A stretch of 64,000 nucleotides of DNA from Tenrec ecaudatus (taxonomy: Eukaryota > Chordata > Mammalia > Afrosoricida > Tenrecidae): contig NC_134534.1 in the NCBI RefSeq assembly GCF_050624435.1, positions 64,441,501 through 64,505,500 on the forward strand, written 5' to 3'. A program made the translations under genes and the position numbers. The first letter of the stretch is position 1. The number at the start of each line of letters is the position of its first letter. Shown piece after piece: positions 1 to 13,214 of the stretch. The notes under the pieces are model-generated. The model did not search any database, was not told the origin of the DNA, and saw nothing but the letters and a program-made list of their open reading frames with translations.

Positions 1-3000
1 GTTCCCATGATCTCCTTGGCTCCTGTGAGGACATTGATCAAGATGGCCCTTTGAGGATTCCAGAAAACAGTTTCCAGTACCTTCTCAGCTGACCTCTCCA
101 CACTGTCTTACCGGGACCTTTAAGGACAACACTCTAATCAGGCTAGGACAAGTACCTTGCTCAGAGAACTTGTGTGCAGGCCTCCATGCATCACAGAGCT
201 AAGTGGAAGCATATTTTGTTTGGAACAAATTCATGCAAATATGAATGGGAACCTGAGTAGAGGTACTTTTTGACCAATACACGCACATCAGGTGAATGAA
301 TAAAAGGAAAATGGAATTATTTACACTAAAATATTAACTGAGAATTCATTATTAATCAATGATTAACTCTTAACCAAGAATTAATAACACTGAAAGAACA
401 GTTAAAACTGGAAAAGACTTTTAAAAAACATTTTGAATAGTTCAATTGTGTTATATTAACATGGAACAAATAAAAAAGTAAAATATATTTGAGAAAAAGT
501 GATATGTGGCCTTTGAGATGAAAGAGAATCCCAAACTGAGGAAATATTGCATGTGTCCTTCTTTGATAGTAATTAAAGACAAAAGATAAACCGTTATCAG
601 TACAAACATTACTTTGAAGGCTACAGACATTTTAGCAAAATTCAGTTACTTCTTAGATAGAAAAACTATTTAAGATAGTTGTGCTTCTGCAGTAATTTGA
701 ACATATGCTCTATTTTGTTGTTGTTGTTAATCTACATAACAGACCATTTTTAAAGCATCTTTTAAAATTCTGGGTAATGAGAGTTATTTCTGAAAGGATT
801 CTTTCCATTTGGGGTGATAAAAAGCTTTTCGAAATGGATAATGGTGAGGATTGTACAACATGGTGATTTCGATTATTGTTCATGAATTTTACACTTAAAA
901 TCGTTTAAATGGCTACATATATTTTACATTAAAATCTGACGTGTTCCTTTCTTATGTTCAACCTCAAATTCCTCCCATCTCAACATTGTTCAAAATACCT
1001 AAGAGCAATGGGCAGGAAACCAGCTCAGCAGGTGGAACAAGGGGCGGGCCTGTGTCGATGGCAGCCGCAATTTTCACCTAATTCAAGGCTATGGGAAATC
1101 TACCTTTAGGATCAGGTTTACAACTGTACGCAGGCTGGGAATTCCAAGGGTTGGGGCCAGATGTGATGTGTGGTAACCCAAGAGCAGCGTTCTCCCTTCC
1201 TTGGTCCAGCCTGTGGGGCCCTGCATCTTCTTCAAGATGGGAGGAGTCAGACCTCTGGAGGCCAGGGGTCCCGAGAGAGTACACCTCCAGAGTACAGAGC
1301 CGGACGACACTGGGCAGGAGGATAGAGACCTCTCAGATCCTCCACAAACTAGGAATGTCATCTGCATGGTGGTCGTAGTTTCATGACCATTTAAATTAAA
1401 AAATTATTTATTATGAATTAGGTGAAAATTCATAAACCATATAAATCAGTTGTATATTCAACAATTTTTACACATTTTGTTTCATCTGTTTCAATGCCCC
1501 TCAGTGTACTATCACTTATCCCCACGTCCTCCCTGTGTTTCTTGTTTCCATTCTGTCTTATTTCCTAATTATGTCCTTCTGTAAATGTTGCCCTTTAAGT
1601 CTTAAATGCATGATTATTCTAACACAGAGGTGAGTTCAGTCCCAGACCGGAAGGGTGACTAGCAGCTATAGTGTTGGTGGGTGGGGAGTGGGTCCCACAA
1701 GTCTCCACCCAATAAATATGGTCTCTGGCTCATATATTAGTTTTAACTTTATCCTCCATATTCTCCCATTCCATCAGGACCTTCTAATGTGATCCTTTTT
1801 AGTGCAATTGATAGTGGCAGCCAAACCCCATCTAGTCATTCTGGTTGTGACCACTATTTACATGTGCTGCTTTGTACATGGACTCTGTCCATCGTATACT
1901 TATATGGCAAGGTAACAGTTCTTAATATGGCTCTTCTATCCATGCCAAATGATTGAGTGGGGCTATGTCAGTAGGGTATGTAGGCCACTAATTGAGGGGA
2001 TTGGGCAGTTATCACTCCCCTGGTTATCAGGACTTTAAGCTGTATTGACTGGAGTAGAGAGAAAGCCCTAGACCTTTGGAAAAGCACATTTGAGATCTCT
2101 GTCTGAAGTGGTGGAAGCTGAGACCAGAGGCACCAGAGACAGTGGCATGTAGACTGTGGGACAGAAGGAGCAGGACAAGAGGCCCAGGCAAGGAAACCAT
2201 GAGGCAGAACAGAGGCGCAGCACTGAGACTATGGGACTGTGAGGCAGACTGACAGAGGCAGCACCCAAGGGACCAGGTGACTGAGAAGCTTAGGTCTGAA
2301 GATAGACTTGGTTACTGGCTGAGGAATTATGTGCTGTGGACCAACAATTGTATCCCTAATCTTTACTAATTCTGGCTTGTAAGAACCTGTAAATTCCCCT
2401 CAGTACCCCTCTTAATGATGAGTCCTGTCTGAGTTCTGGGTGGCGGATGCAATGACTTAGAGAACCCAGCAGAAAAGTAGAGTACTGGGGGATGAATGGT
2501 TGGTGTCAGAGTAGAGAAAGAAAGACGGGGGTAAATAGTGATTTTGTGGGGAATCTCAGGGGACAATGACCACATTTTACATTTCTGGGTAGACACTGTG
2601 AATATGTTTCTACCCAAACCTCGGTGAACCATGCCACACACTAAGTACCATGATTCCCTTGAACACTGTCCTGAGGCAGCCTGGCATTCCCCAGGGGCCA
2701 CATCAGAAGGACTCAACATAAGAGGCCCAACTTAATGTGCTTAGCCCTGCCTCGAAGCTGCCTGTACCCTTGGGCTGAGAACTGGGGTACTCTGATGGGA
2801 GAGGAATCAGAGTGGCTGCCCCAGGGCGGTGGAAGTAGAGGTCACTGTACCTTGGGGGAACCCCTGGCTTGGTGAGTGTCCATTGGAAAGGGACCCAGAA
2901 TCACCAGACTGAATAGTACCGCAGTGCTCCTCTTGGATTGATAAGACAGGTTTTGATCTTTTGGGCAGGCATCTGCATTTGTAAGAATTGATCGGGGAAG

Positions 3001-3300
3001 TTTCTCCTAGTAGCAATCTCCATGCTCAGTGTAAACAGAGCTCAGTCCATTGTGAGATCCAACTCTGCAGGGCAACAACTCGTGGGTTGCAGCTCACGGG
3101 GGAACTACACTTGCAGACTCCTCATATCAAGTGTCGTGAGTCCTGTGTCACTGGGAAAATCGTTGCTGTTACCAACCCAATCACCTTATACCCCAGAGGG
3201 ATGACTAATACAGTTTTCCTTTTTTGCTTCTTTTGGGTTTTTGTTTTTCTGCCATTTTTTTTCTTGTTGTTCTTGGGTGGTTTTGTTTTTGTCATAACAT
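1..3300. other. Intergenic 5' flank, no gene recognised
   Basis: I see no exon-like coding pattern here. 1-1000 is AT-rich and ordinary. 1380-3300 has the compositional feel of degraded retroelement DNA, with long purine-rich and pyrimidine-rich stretches, but I could not assign it to a family. The short open frames (60-117 codons) overlap on both strands, have no recognisable domain and often lack an ATG, so I treat them as chance. Confidence 0.5.
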
Positions 3301-3319
3301 GACCGCCAAAGTGAACCAG

Positions 3320-4830
3320 AGTCATGCACAACCCATGGACAAGCAGATGGACTCTAGGTTCCCACTTAACTCTCACCCAAATCCAAGAAGTTTGTTCTGA
3401 TAACATGGCCCTGCTCCATACTCACCTTCATGAAATGATCACTGAAGCTAAGTGTGCTACAGAAGAGTGTAGTGCAGAAAGCAGATGGTGGTCAGCTATC
3501 AATTGGAATAGTGTCTGGGTTCTTAAAGGCTTGTATTCACACAAGCAGCCATCTAAGTGAGGACTCAACTGAGTTCATTTGGAACACCAGCCTGGTGATC
3601 CAAAGATGACAATAACAAAATCTAAATATGACAAAGGGAAATGTATCAGAGCGTAAATTTTTGAACACCCAGTTTGTAGAAGGCTATGCAGGACAGTGGG
3701 AGCCCAAAATCCATCTGCAGAGCATCTCGATAGATTAAGTCTGTAGCCACAGGCAAGGGACTGGAGCAACTTTACTAGCAGACAGAGATGACTGCAGACA
3801 TGATTGTGGTAGATTGAAGATGGTATAATTTGACACCTGGTCAGTTGACCGCCCTCTTGATCCAACCTGAATTTGATCTAGGCTCAAGTATTTCTTGCTT
3901 GTTCCACAACAAAAATTTCTCCCCTGGCTTTTAAGATATCAATGGTGGTCTGTTCTTTTTACTCTCCTTCTGTATTTTCATCTTTTTATTACTTTATTCT
4001 TGCCATTTTATTTTTTGGCTTTTGTTTGTTCCTCTTGGGTCTCCCAGTTTGTGACACACAGAGGGGTAGATGCGCAGAGATAATAACTGATGCAAGGGGT
4101 ACCCGGGGTGTGGGTGTTGGGAAGATAGGGAGGATGAGGAGATTGGAGGAACAAACAATTAATGTGAAAAAGCATAGGGAGCACTAGAATTGATTATTAT
4201 TATGTATATACAACTCATTTTAATCTCCCTGATGGTCTAATATGTCAGTAATTTTGTACCTAAAGCAGTATATTGCTTTGCATAAAATTTGTTGGTTTAT
4301 ATTGTAGGTCTGTGATTCTTAAGAAATTACTCATTTTAATCTCTCCAGTAGACATTCCAGGTGTGATAAACTTCTTCTGACAGTTAACATTTACCCCAAG
4401 CCACACTCGTGATTACCGCCAGGGAAGTTAAAAGTGTTTTAACCACGGATGTATATGAACACTAGATCAAGAAAACCACCGAAAAATAAAGAAACCAAAC
4501 TTGATCAATAGTTACCAGGAGTGAAGGAGAAAGAGTTGTTGTGTAGGGACATCAAGTTTATGTCAATGGAGGTAGAATAATTTGGAAAAGACTTAATAAT
4601 GTTTGTACAACATGAAGAGTATAATCAATGGCACTGAATTATATAATAAAAGTTGCGGAATTAGAGAATGTTTTGTTGTGTATATTTTTGTCACAAAAGA
4701 AAAAAATTACATGATTGAGTACAAGGGAGAAGAAAATGGTGACAATTGTACAATTCTTCTTGATATGACTGAATTATTGAATTGTATGACATGTAGATGA
4801 AGTACTACTGGAATTGTTAAAAAAAAAAAA
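3320..4830 (+). mobile_element. Old L1-type LINE 3' end (diverged)
   Basis: 3420-3600 is recognisably homologous to the young retroposon family seen later in intron 2. It shares the order tgctcacctt / gctgatggtg / tcttaaaggcttg / cagccatctaagtg / caccagcctggtga, but with many more differences. 3640-3880 also matches 13255-13500 (aaggctatg...gacagtgg...cccaaaatccat). 4700-4830 ends like other LINE tails in the window (gacaattgtacaattcttcttgatatga...), closing with an A run at about 4819. I read this as an ancient L1 3' untranslated region on the + strand. The subfamily is unknown, and several insertions may be merged here. Confidence 0.55.
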
Positions 4831-4839
4831 AGATGGAGG

Positions 4840-7678
4840 GTGGAGACAGGTCTGACCCGTCTTGTGGCAATAGAGAAGCCAGAGGAAGTCAGATATGGTC
4901 CCCTCCCGTGCTGTTTATTGCAATTTAGGAGCTAAATGACATCCTCTACCAATTGATTCCTTAGGAGGTAGGCTTGTGTATATGATGTTTTTGAACATTT
5001 TTTAAATGAAGGGAAGATATTATGCTGAAATATTAAAGCACTGTGAGAGAAAATCTACACAGGGAATATTAAGCAATATCAAGACCACCTATATCATTTG
5101 ACTTTATCTGTTTATGGACACCAAGTTTGTGAGAGGATTATCCTACAGCATGCTACCCTGAAGATATCAGGAACTCAAGAATAAGAGCGCTGAGCCACAT
5201 CTCAGTGTATCTGCATATGTAGCAAGAACCCCTGGTGCTTGTGACCAGGGTAGCTGGGGAAATTGGCCCGCAGAAGTGATTCTTCATCAGAGAAGTATAC
5301 TAAGAATCCCTGGAGAAGCTCTCAAACAAGTCCGATCGGGGTCTCCAGGGTGAAATCGGTGCAGGTCTCTTTCGAAAACACACACTCAGGGCCTCTTCCC
5401 TGCACCGTGATCAACTGTTGCAACAGCATAGTTAATGTGGATATGAGATGTCAGAACGGGTTAACGTCGGCCTAGGCTGCAATGTGCAAGACAGGAACAG
5501 TGTGCACACTTGCAGAAGCAGCAACACTTTCAAAGGTCCAAGATCTTTCCAGCAAACTCAGTAGGGTTGACAGATGAACATCCATCTAGAAGTTTAAATG
5601 TCCCACTTGAGCATAGTCAGTAGATTGTCATTTTCAATTAGTCAGTGAGTCAGGCACCACTCAGATCATCTGGACTGCTCAGGCCCTCTTTCTCTACTTG
5701 GGACGCTCAGTTTTAAGGGTCCTAAAATTCATTCGGTCTATTCTTTGTAAAACATGTTAACCTTTTGATGCCAACCAGCAACTTTATCCAATCACACATT
5801 AAATATATATATATATACCATTAAATATATATATATACATGTATTTAATTTTCCATATTCTGAAGGTTTGTCTTTTCAATTTTAACCATTGCTAGATCAT
5901 TCAAATTTAAAATTCCAAAGAAAAACAAATCAAAAAAGTTTTCAATGAGTTTTAATTCCCTTTCCATGAATTTCCTGAAAGTACCTTTGTATACTCTGGT
6001 AAAGTCCACATAATACATTTTGGAAATTTTTCTATATCCGTACACCGAGCACTTCTCCATTTCTTTAACATATTATGAAATTTGGTTCAATGTTATTACG
6101 CTCTAAAGCAGATTTTCATTTTTTAACCAAGGCACACATATAAATGTAAATGTGTATGTTGGGGGTGGGGTTTGTCAGTGCTGGTTAGCTCAGGTCCTCC
6201 AAGAAGCAGTGTCTAGTACAGAATTAAGTACACAAGAGATTTACTGGAGGAAACCCATGTGAAGGGTAAGGGCCAGAGAAGTAGATGGGGAGAGCATTTG
6301 GATCATAATGCAGGTCTAAAATCCTTGGAGAGAGAGAGAAGGAAGGTTAGACAAAGGAGTCTCAGTGGTGATTCTGAGAAAGAGTTAGGGATGTAACTCT
6401 GGAAAAATTTCCTGAAGGTCTACAGGGAATGTAAGAAATGTTACTGCCCGTCAGAGAAAGCTTGTATTGCCCGCAAGTGGCCGCACCTAGCTCTCAGTGA
6501 CTCATTGTGCAGAATTATTGGCTAGAAACAGCCTAGGCAGAGCATGTCCTCAGCACATATTGCAGGTCATAAAGGGGCAGCCCCTGGAGGCTGTCCAGCC
6601 GCCCACCCTCTTAACAAGTCCTCTGGGAAGGGACATCTGAGCAGTCTATTCCCACAGTTGCTACAATCTCCACACATGTTCGGGAGTAGCTCCTATGTGT
6701 CTTCTTCTTAAGGAACCTATTCCTTACGGAAGAGCTGGGCAAATTCCATTCCCATCTCATACAGTTGATCGTGGTGCAGAAATGGTCTGCTTTAGCTGTC
6801 TTCTCCACTCTCCAATCTAAATCCCCCCCTCCCCCAGCTATCACCTCAACAGGTCCTGGTAGCTTACTGGTGAGGTGGCCCATACCTTCATTCCTCTGAT
6901 CCGCTCTGCTCTAAGTGTGCATTCACAGTTACAGCAGGGCAGGGGAATAGCAGGCTCCCCCCCATCTGGGACACCAGGCTTCCACACACATTCCTTCCTG
7001 CCTCAACAGTGTAAAAGCCTCTTCCTGCTGATGACAGTCAATTCTCCCAGTCAACATGGTTCCTTTTCTCACATGTGGATCTCTGGGCACAAAGAATCGA
7101 AGGAATAATCAAGTAGTGCCTTTAGTTTGTAGTTCAGGGTCATCTTCCTCTGTCCTCTGGCAGAATGCTTCTCCTCTCAAGACCTAGCTGAGCTCAAAGT
7201 GGCAGGAATGGAAAGACCTCAAATGGGGCCTTGCAGGTGGTGGAATGTGAGGTACCCTTGCTTCTGCCTCTTAGGTCTTAGACTTAAATGTTCTCCCCAG
7301 TGGGAATACAGAGACATAGAGAAGTCTGACTTAGTATACAGACATCCCAAGGATGTCCCTTCATCTTTGCATCTTGCCACCAGAGAACTTCAGTTGCGCA
7401 TTTAGAAAGTCATTGTAGCGTTCTGAGGCTGGGACTTCTGGGAAGACATAGATATGCAATAATGTGGTCTGTGATAAGACCAGTGGATCTCATAGTCAGA
7501 GTTCTCCCCTTGAACTCCTTCACTGTTAAATGGGCCTTTTAGTCAGAGGTTTTGTTGCATGAGAGTCCATTTCTGTGGGTCAGACATTCCAGAAGTCCTT
7601 GGATGGTTCAGGCTGAGGCCCTGTGGGCAGAAAAGGCAAACCCATACCCGTAGGTATCTAAACAAACAACAACAAAAC
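4840..7678. other. Intergenic stretch without recognisable gene
   Basis: Nothing coding is visible. A dinucleotide (AT)n tract lies at 5802-5838. 6178-6400 resembles an old placental interspersed repeat (aagcagtg...gagatttactgg), but I cannot name it. The remainder looks like neutral flank. Confidence 0.4.
5802..5838. repeat. (TA)n microsatellite, two blocks
   Basis: Two runs of alternating TA are separated by a short accat-type spacer and the same taaatatat lead-in. This suggests one tract interrupted or duplicated by slippage. Confidence 0.8.
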
Positions 7679-7866
7679 CTCACTGCTATCAAGACAAAGC
7701 CAATGCACAGCAATCCAATAGAGCAGGCTGGAACTGCCCCATGAGTTTCCAAGAACTTTATGGGAATAGAACAGCTCATGTGTCTCCCAAAGAGTGGCTG
7801 GTGGTGTCAAACTATTGACCTTTAAGATCATAGTCCAACATTAACCACGACAGCACCAAGGGTCTA
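7679..7866 (-). mobile_element. AfroSINE, minus orientation
   Basis: The sequence read on + is the reverse complement of the SINE: cactgctatcaag... gaactgccccatgagtttccaag... ggctggtggtgtcaaact... gacagcaccaagg. The tRNA-related head is therefore at the right-hand end. Divergence is moderate. Boundaries are approximate. Confidence 0.8.
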
Positions 7867-8104
7867 GGTGTCATAAATAAACATCTATGTCTAGTGAGGA
7901 TAAACAGCTGGCTCTTCCAAGCAGAAAGAGACTCAATATAGTCAATTTGCTATGAAGTAACTAGTCGGGGTCTAGCTGCGTGCGGGTTGGACAGTGAGAG
8001 GCAGGAATAGCTAAACTGACATTGCTAAGTGGGAATCCATGATGTCGGGTCCATGCACAGTGTCAATCTTTGCCACCAAGGTCCGTAACTTCACGTGCTC
8101 CTTG

Positions 8105-8293
8105 TTCATGGTGGCATAGTGGTTACACATTGGGATGTCAGTTTGAAACCACAAGCCTCTCCACAGAGAAAAATAAGACGTTTAACTCCCATAAGCAGTT
8201 AGTCTTGGAAACACACAGGGGTAGCTCTATCCTGTCCTATTGGGTTGCCGTGAATAAGAATTAACTTGGTGGCAGTTGAGTTTGGTGGGTTTT
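8105..8293 (+). mobile_element. AfroSINE, plus orientation
   Basis: It begins atggtggcatagtggttacac, continues through a B-box-like gtttgaaaccac, then acacaggggtagctctatcctg, and ends ggtggcagttgagtttggtg. A T run and a G run (8290-8310) follow the tail. It is a nearly full-length, moderately diverged copy. Confidence 0.85.
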
Positions 8294-9758
8294 TTTTTTG
8301 GGGGGGGGGCGCTTTTTGAAGTCAACAGTTGACTAACACCAATTGCCAAAGTCATTTACTTTACTTGGTTTTTCAGTTGACTCTTCCAGAGAGCATTAGA
8401 AGTTGTATAATTTCACTTTTATAAAATATCTAGGATAGCCACATCCATCGAGACAAAAGCTCTGTGGGTCTGAGGGGTAAGAGAAAATGGGAGCTAAAAA
8501 TAATACACACATTTCTCTGCTGTAGATGGCCCTGCTCTCCGCCTGGCACTTGCCGTAACCCCATGTTGCAGCTTGCACCTGTTCTCACCATCAGTCCCTC
8601 CAACACCATCCAGATCGTATGCTGGATCTGGATCCCAAGAGCCAGGCTGCTTCTCCCGCCGTGTGGATCCAGTGATCCAGTGCAGAGCATGAGCCCCTTG
8701 AAGACTGGCAGCTTTCCTACCATGTCACCCTACGTGAGTGTGCGTACAAAATCCCCGAAGGCTAACCAGGTGCGGGGTTGCCTTTTGGTACTCCAGAAGA
8801 CAAGGTGAAGCAGTTTATCTTTTAGTGAAAGTGGGGATGTCCTGGGGTGAACAGTGCAGCAGATTGGAAGCTGTGGCAGCTGGAGGCTGTCTGCCAAGGG
8901 CTCTCCTCACTGCAGGTTCCTAGGGGGAGATCTGAGCCGTGCACCTCTGTCGACATCACATGGGATGTTCAGCGTCTCTGTAAGTTTTAAAAAGTGCTTG
9001 GCAAGTTAAATAAAAAGAAATGAAATGCAAGAGATGACAAAAATGCTAGAGCATGATTAAGGCAGAGGAATTTAAGTTTTATCTGGAATGCAATCAGTAT
9101 CTGAAGAATCCAACAAGGGCTTTGAGGTGTGTGCATCGAGGTGGTATGTGGATTGGGACCACAACATTTGGCAAGGCTAAAACATTCCCCTTGTCACTCA
9201 CAGGAAAGTCTTTTCCATTATTAGATAGCGTTTCGAATCCCACTCCAGAGCCCTTGGGACTTCTCATTTCCCAAGTATAATTTACAGCCTCACAATGTGT
9301 CTCTTTGTGGCTCACCTTCAGCTCTCATTCAGTAGCTGCTTACTCCTTGGTGAGCTTTCACCAATGCCCTTCACATCCAACCTCTGTATGGAAAGGCTAT
9401 CGCGGCACTTTCCACCGTTTTAATAGCGTCTTCATACCGGCACTCCCAAATATGCTTTTAGAGTCTCGCCATTCCCAATTTGTGCCATTTCAAAGAGTGG
9501 GTTGGCTTTCAGCTTCAACTTCAGAAAAAAAGTTTTGTCACTTGAAGAAAGTGAGCTCATTGCCTTGTCTCCTCAGATCTCAGGGACCTCTTTGTAGTCC
9601 CTATCACCGACATGGGTCTCCGACCTCTTGCCTCTGCAGGGTGTCGGCTCTCGAGGTCCTCCCTCTACAGTTATCTGGAAAGAGAGGTGTCCGTTTCACT
9701 TCATCTGCCAAGTGGCAGAGAAGGCTCGTGACTCCCCCACACGCTTTCCCCCATTATT

Positions 9759-9880
9759 GTGTTGTTAGGTGCCGTCGAGTTGGCGCCCTCTCAGAGCTAT
9801 CCTGTGGAAAACAGAATAAACCCTGCCAGGACTCCGCCCTAGCCACGATCATCGCTATGTTGAAATCAATGGTCTGAGTT
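9759..9880 (+). mobile_element. RTE/BovB-derived afrotherian repeat fragment (probable)
   Basis: The string gttgttaggtgccgtcgag followed by ctcagagctatcctgtg, aacagaataaaccctgcc and atcatcgctatgttg resembles a consensus I recall from afrotherian genomes as a non-autonomous RTE (BovB-related) element. It is only a ~120 bp fragment. The name comes from memory, so the class is tentative. Confidence 0.5.
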
Positions 9881-10087
9881 ACTGCTTCATCATTGCAATC
9901 GATGAAATCACTCTATTCTGTGAATTTTATGACACATGGGTGCTGATGTGTTACTTGTGGTGTCTCCTTTGACCTTTTCTCTTTTATTCCTGGGATTTTA
10001 GGGATATTTTATCCCCTGAGAGCAAGACATCTCATGTCTCCATATTCCCAAAGTCAGCACCATAATCCATATGCATGTACATATAGA

Positions 10088-10285
10088 AGGAGCCCTGGTG
10101 GGGTACAGGGCCACAAGCTGGGCTGTTAATTGCAAATCAGCAGTTCGAAACCACTAGTCACTAGGAGGGATTAGATGAGGATTTCTGCTCCTGTAGCGTT
10201 ATAAGTTCAGTAACTCAAAAGGGAAGCTCTATCCTGCCCTATAGCATAACCGTGAGTCAGTTTTAACCTGATGGCAGTGAATATG
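10088..10285 (+). mobile_element. AfroSINE, plus orientation
   Basis: It starts with the diagnostic ggagccctggtgg, then gctgggctgttaattgcaaatcagcagttcgaaaccac, and ends aacctgatggcagtgaat. A second short SINE 3' tail (gtggctatgagtcagaatcaactctatgg) follows at 10302-10348 and is probably a remnant of another copy. Confidence 0.85.
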
Positions 10286-10511
10286 GACATACACAAATAA
10301 AGATGAGGTGGCTATGAGTCAGAATCAACTCTATGGTACTGGTTTCTACACAGGTATATATACATATACATATGTCTTTAATAGTTTGCCTAAGGTGCTA
10401 GGTCTTCAATACAGGTCTGCAATCTACTCTATGTTTTCAAACCTAGCTCCTCTCTTTCAGTCTCATTAATCGCTCATTAAACTGAGTTTGTCATACTGTG
10501 ATGCCTTACAT

Positions 10512-10696
10512 CAGTGGTTCTCAACCTTCCTAATGCTGCAGCCCTTTAATATAGCTCCTCATGTTGTGGTGACCCCCCAACCATAAAATTATTTTTGTAG
10601 CTGCTTCATAACTGTAATTTTGCTGTTATGAATTGGGCAACCCCTTTGAGTCATTCGACTCCCAAAGGGGTCGTGACCCACAGTTGAGAACCGCTG
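10512..10696 (+). mobile_element. SPIN-like hAT MITE, copy 1
   Basis: The terminus cagtggttctcaaccttcc pairs with gttgagaaccgctg at the other end, giving hAT-type inverted ends. Internal landmarks are the gtggtgacccc, ccataaaattatttt and cccaaaggggtcgtgaccca segments, matching my memory of the non-autonomous SPIN element. The flanking 8-mers are ccttacat (10504-10511) and cctcacat (10697-10704), an 8 bp target duplication with one mismatch. At 185 bp it is far too short to encode transposase. It lies in the JPH1 5' flank. Confidence 0.85.
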
Positions 10697-10802
10697 CCTC
10701 ACATGTTGTTACTATTGGTAACTATGCCACTACTACTTCAAATACTAAGAGAGTCACCGTGGAGGAGACGTTGTAGTGGAGCTCCTAAACTGAGGCCATG
10801 AG

Positions 10803-11316
10803 GTAGTTAGTTTATTGTGCCAACCTGGCTGATAAACACATGTGGGGTTAATTGAAGGGCAGAGGGATAAATGGCTCAGTGAGCCTCGCCTTTCTAGTTC
10901 TTGGGTCTCTTGCTTTGTGATGGTCACACCAGGGTGCAGCTGCCTTAGCCAGTTCCCTGCTGCTGCTGGCAATGCTCACTTCCTACAAGACATCCCCCAG
11001 AAGTCACACAGACCTACACCAATGCAGTCCAGGGTGCTGGAACAGTCGTGTGGAGCCCCCTGCCAGCGCTGAGATGCTTACAGGTTCACTGATTCAGCTT
11101 TCCTCCTGCAGTTGGTATCATTACATGTGTTTTGTGAGATGGAGGAGGCCTTTGTGGATTAGTGTCGGACATATGGCTTAATGTTGGACATGAGGGCTTG
11201 GGCAGCACTGGGTTGGGATGTTTTCTTGGTGTGTGCTTAACCTTTCTATCAAACTCTCTCTTATATACAAGAGTTTGTGTGGATTTGTCTCTCTAAAGAA
11301 TCCAGACTAACACAGG
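10803..11316 (+). mobile_element. Unclassified medium-reiteration repeat, copy 1
   Basis: It shares a block order with the reverse complement of 51789-52345: ccctgccagcgctgagatgcttac, then attggtatca-type, gacatatggcttaat, ttgggatgttttct, and a terminal tggatttgtctctctaaagaatccagactaacac. The closing motif (a variant of tctctagagaaccctgactaatac) ends a repeat common in placental genomes, but I cannot name it with confidence. Confidence 0.55.
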
Positions 11317-13210
11317 CTACCTCTCTACCTTCCACCCACCACCAAAACAGGGGGACCCTAAGTGAGTTACTTCCAAAATTATAGATGACCAAGAAAAATG
11401 GCAGACTCGCTTGCTTTGGGCATGTCATCCAAACCAAAACCTGAATCTGCTGCCATGGAGTTAACGCTGACTCATAGAGCCCAGAGAAAGGGTTTCCAGA
11501 CTATGAATCTTTGTAGGAACAAAGAGCCTCATCCTTCACTTGTGCATCACTGGAGGTTTGAACCTTGTCCGATGCTCCCCAGACAGAACCGCCAGGACAT
11601 GACACTGCAGCACCACGCAACATGAGGTTTGCCTTTACTTAACAAACTTGCCAAGAATTCAAGTCAACTCAATGGTAGCCATCCTTCTCTGTCTTAATCT
11701 AATATTATCTTTCTCATCTTTAGAACATGTCTGAACTCTATGAAGCTCATTATTGAACACATAGCATATGTAAGTCCACAGGGAGCTACCCCCTTTCCGA
11801 AGAGCAGGCAAGACCACAAGGGACAAGTAATGGGAGGAAACCACAGAGCTGTCTGTGAGATTAAAATAAAGCTCAGGTGGTGTTTTTAAACCAGAATAAG
11901 GCTATTTCTGAATCAGACACTTAGCTCCTAGGGCAGGATTGATTAATAGTTGCACAAACTAAGCCCACAGGTTTCGGCAATTATACCAAATTCGGGTACC
12001 ATGAAGCCAATGTTTAGAATACAAGTGGTAGCGTAAAATAAAGCAGATTAGAAAAGGTTTAAAAGTGAAAAGGCAGGACCGTCAGCACAGCCAGCCAGCA
12101 TTTAACAGGTAAACAGCAAGATGCGCAGGGACGGAGACAGCTGACGTGGTGGGAGGTGGATAGGGAGTGAAGCAAGAGACACGGGTCCCACAGAAGCAGA
12201 GGGAGATGGGTGCTCACAAATATCAAACACAGCAGGAGGAGAAATGGGATGCCACGAGGTCTGTTCAAACAGGAGCTGCCGAGAGGCTCAACAAGCTTCA
12301 TTAAAATGGCAAGAGCAGAACCAAGTTACCGTGAGGGCCAGGCGAAGATGAAGGCATGGACATAATCCCCTCACTTGAGAAAATCTACAATGCCAGGAAG
12401 GGCAGGTTCTGAGGACTTGAGGCAAAGACGAAGGCAAGTAATGATGATTGTCTTAACGTGATGTGTGCACAAGCACATCTGCAGGCTGAGAGCAATCACA
12501 ACATATTGCATAGAAGAGAAATGGGCCCAGAACTTCGAGAGGAAAAATAACACCTTTTCTTCAAAGTTGGGGTAGGTCATGGAAAAGAGAAAGGCACAAA
12601 TCAATGCTAAGTTCTGAAGAAAGGAAAGGTGAAGATGTTCCCAAGCGTTAGCGTCCCCCTTTTGTGAGGCAGAAGACAACATCCTCTGCTCCGAAGGGAG
12701 GAGGCTCAGGTGAGGGCTCAGAGACAGTGTGATAAACATCAGAAAGTTACCTGGCGCAGAAAGGCAGTGTTAAGGGACCAGCTGAGGAGATGCCAGCTGA
12801 TAAAGGAGGTGATCATGGCCAGTAAGGCCTTCTTTGGTGCAAACACTGGGTGGTGGGCATTTGAATTGGCTTAGGCCTGGGGACTGGGTGGGCAGATGTA
12901 CCAGGTGGTCACTAATGGAAAGGACATTAGTGCCAGGAAGCATGTGGTTGAAAGGACTCAGTAGGGCCTTGGGCAGGGTAGAGTAATGAGGGCTAACAGG
13001 GCAGGGAACAGAAAATTTGAAGCATTTCACTGGTCTGCTCAGTGAGTCTGGGAAAGAGCAGGAATTAGAAAGTTCCAACTTCCAAGCTGGCCTACAAAGT
13101 AAGATCCAGCTGTGTCTAGAAAGCGGACTTTCAAATGAAGGTCAGTTCACGTGGATAAAGCACACCACAACCATAACCCCAGGGACTGTAAATTATATCA
13201 TCCAAAGCAG
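11317..13210. other. Intergenic, no gene recognised; one SINE remnant
   Basis: 11448-11600 holds a degraded minus-orientation AfroSINE (ctgccatggagttaacgctgactcatag... gaggtttgaacc). The rest (11600-13210) is purine-rich on + and has several 80-122 codon minus-strand open frames. These show no domain and no splice context, so I do not call them genes. Confidence 0.45.
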
Positions 13211-13214
13211 AAGG

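Noticed and set aside
9305-9877. 190-codon open frame on +, one of the longest in the 5' flank
   Set aside because: It starts at TTG rather than ATG, has no recognisable domain, and runs into an RTE-like repeat at 9759. It reads as chance.
10089-11000. Prokaryotic or phage origin of the window
   Set aside because: Spliced JPH1 exons, a CpG island, and SINE/LINE content make a mammalian origin certain.
12059-13078. Series of minus-strand frames (80-122 codons) as a possible degraded retroviral gene
   Set aside because: No motif of gag, pol or env was recognisable and no flanking LTRs were seen. The evidence is too weak to call.
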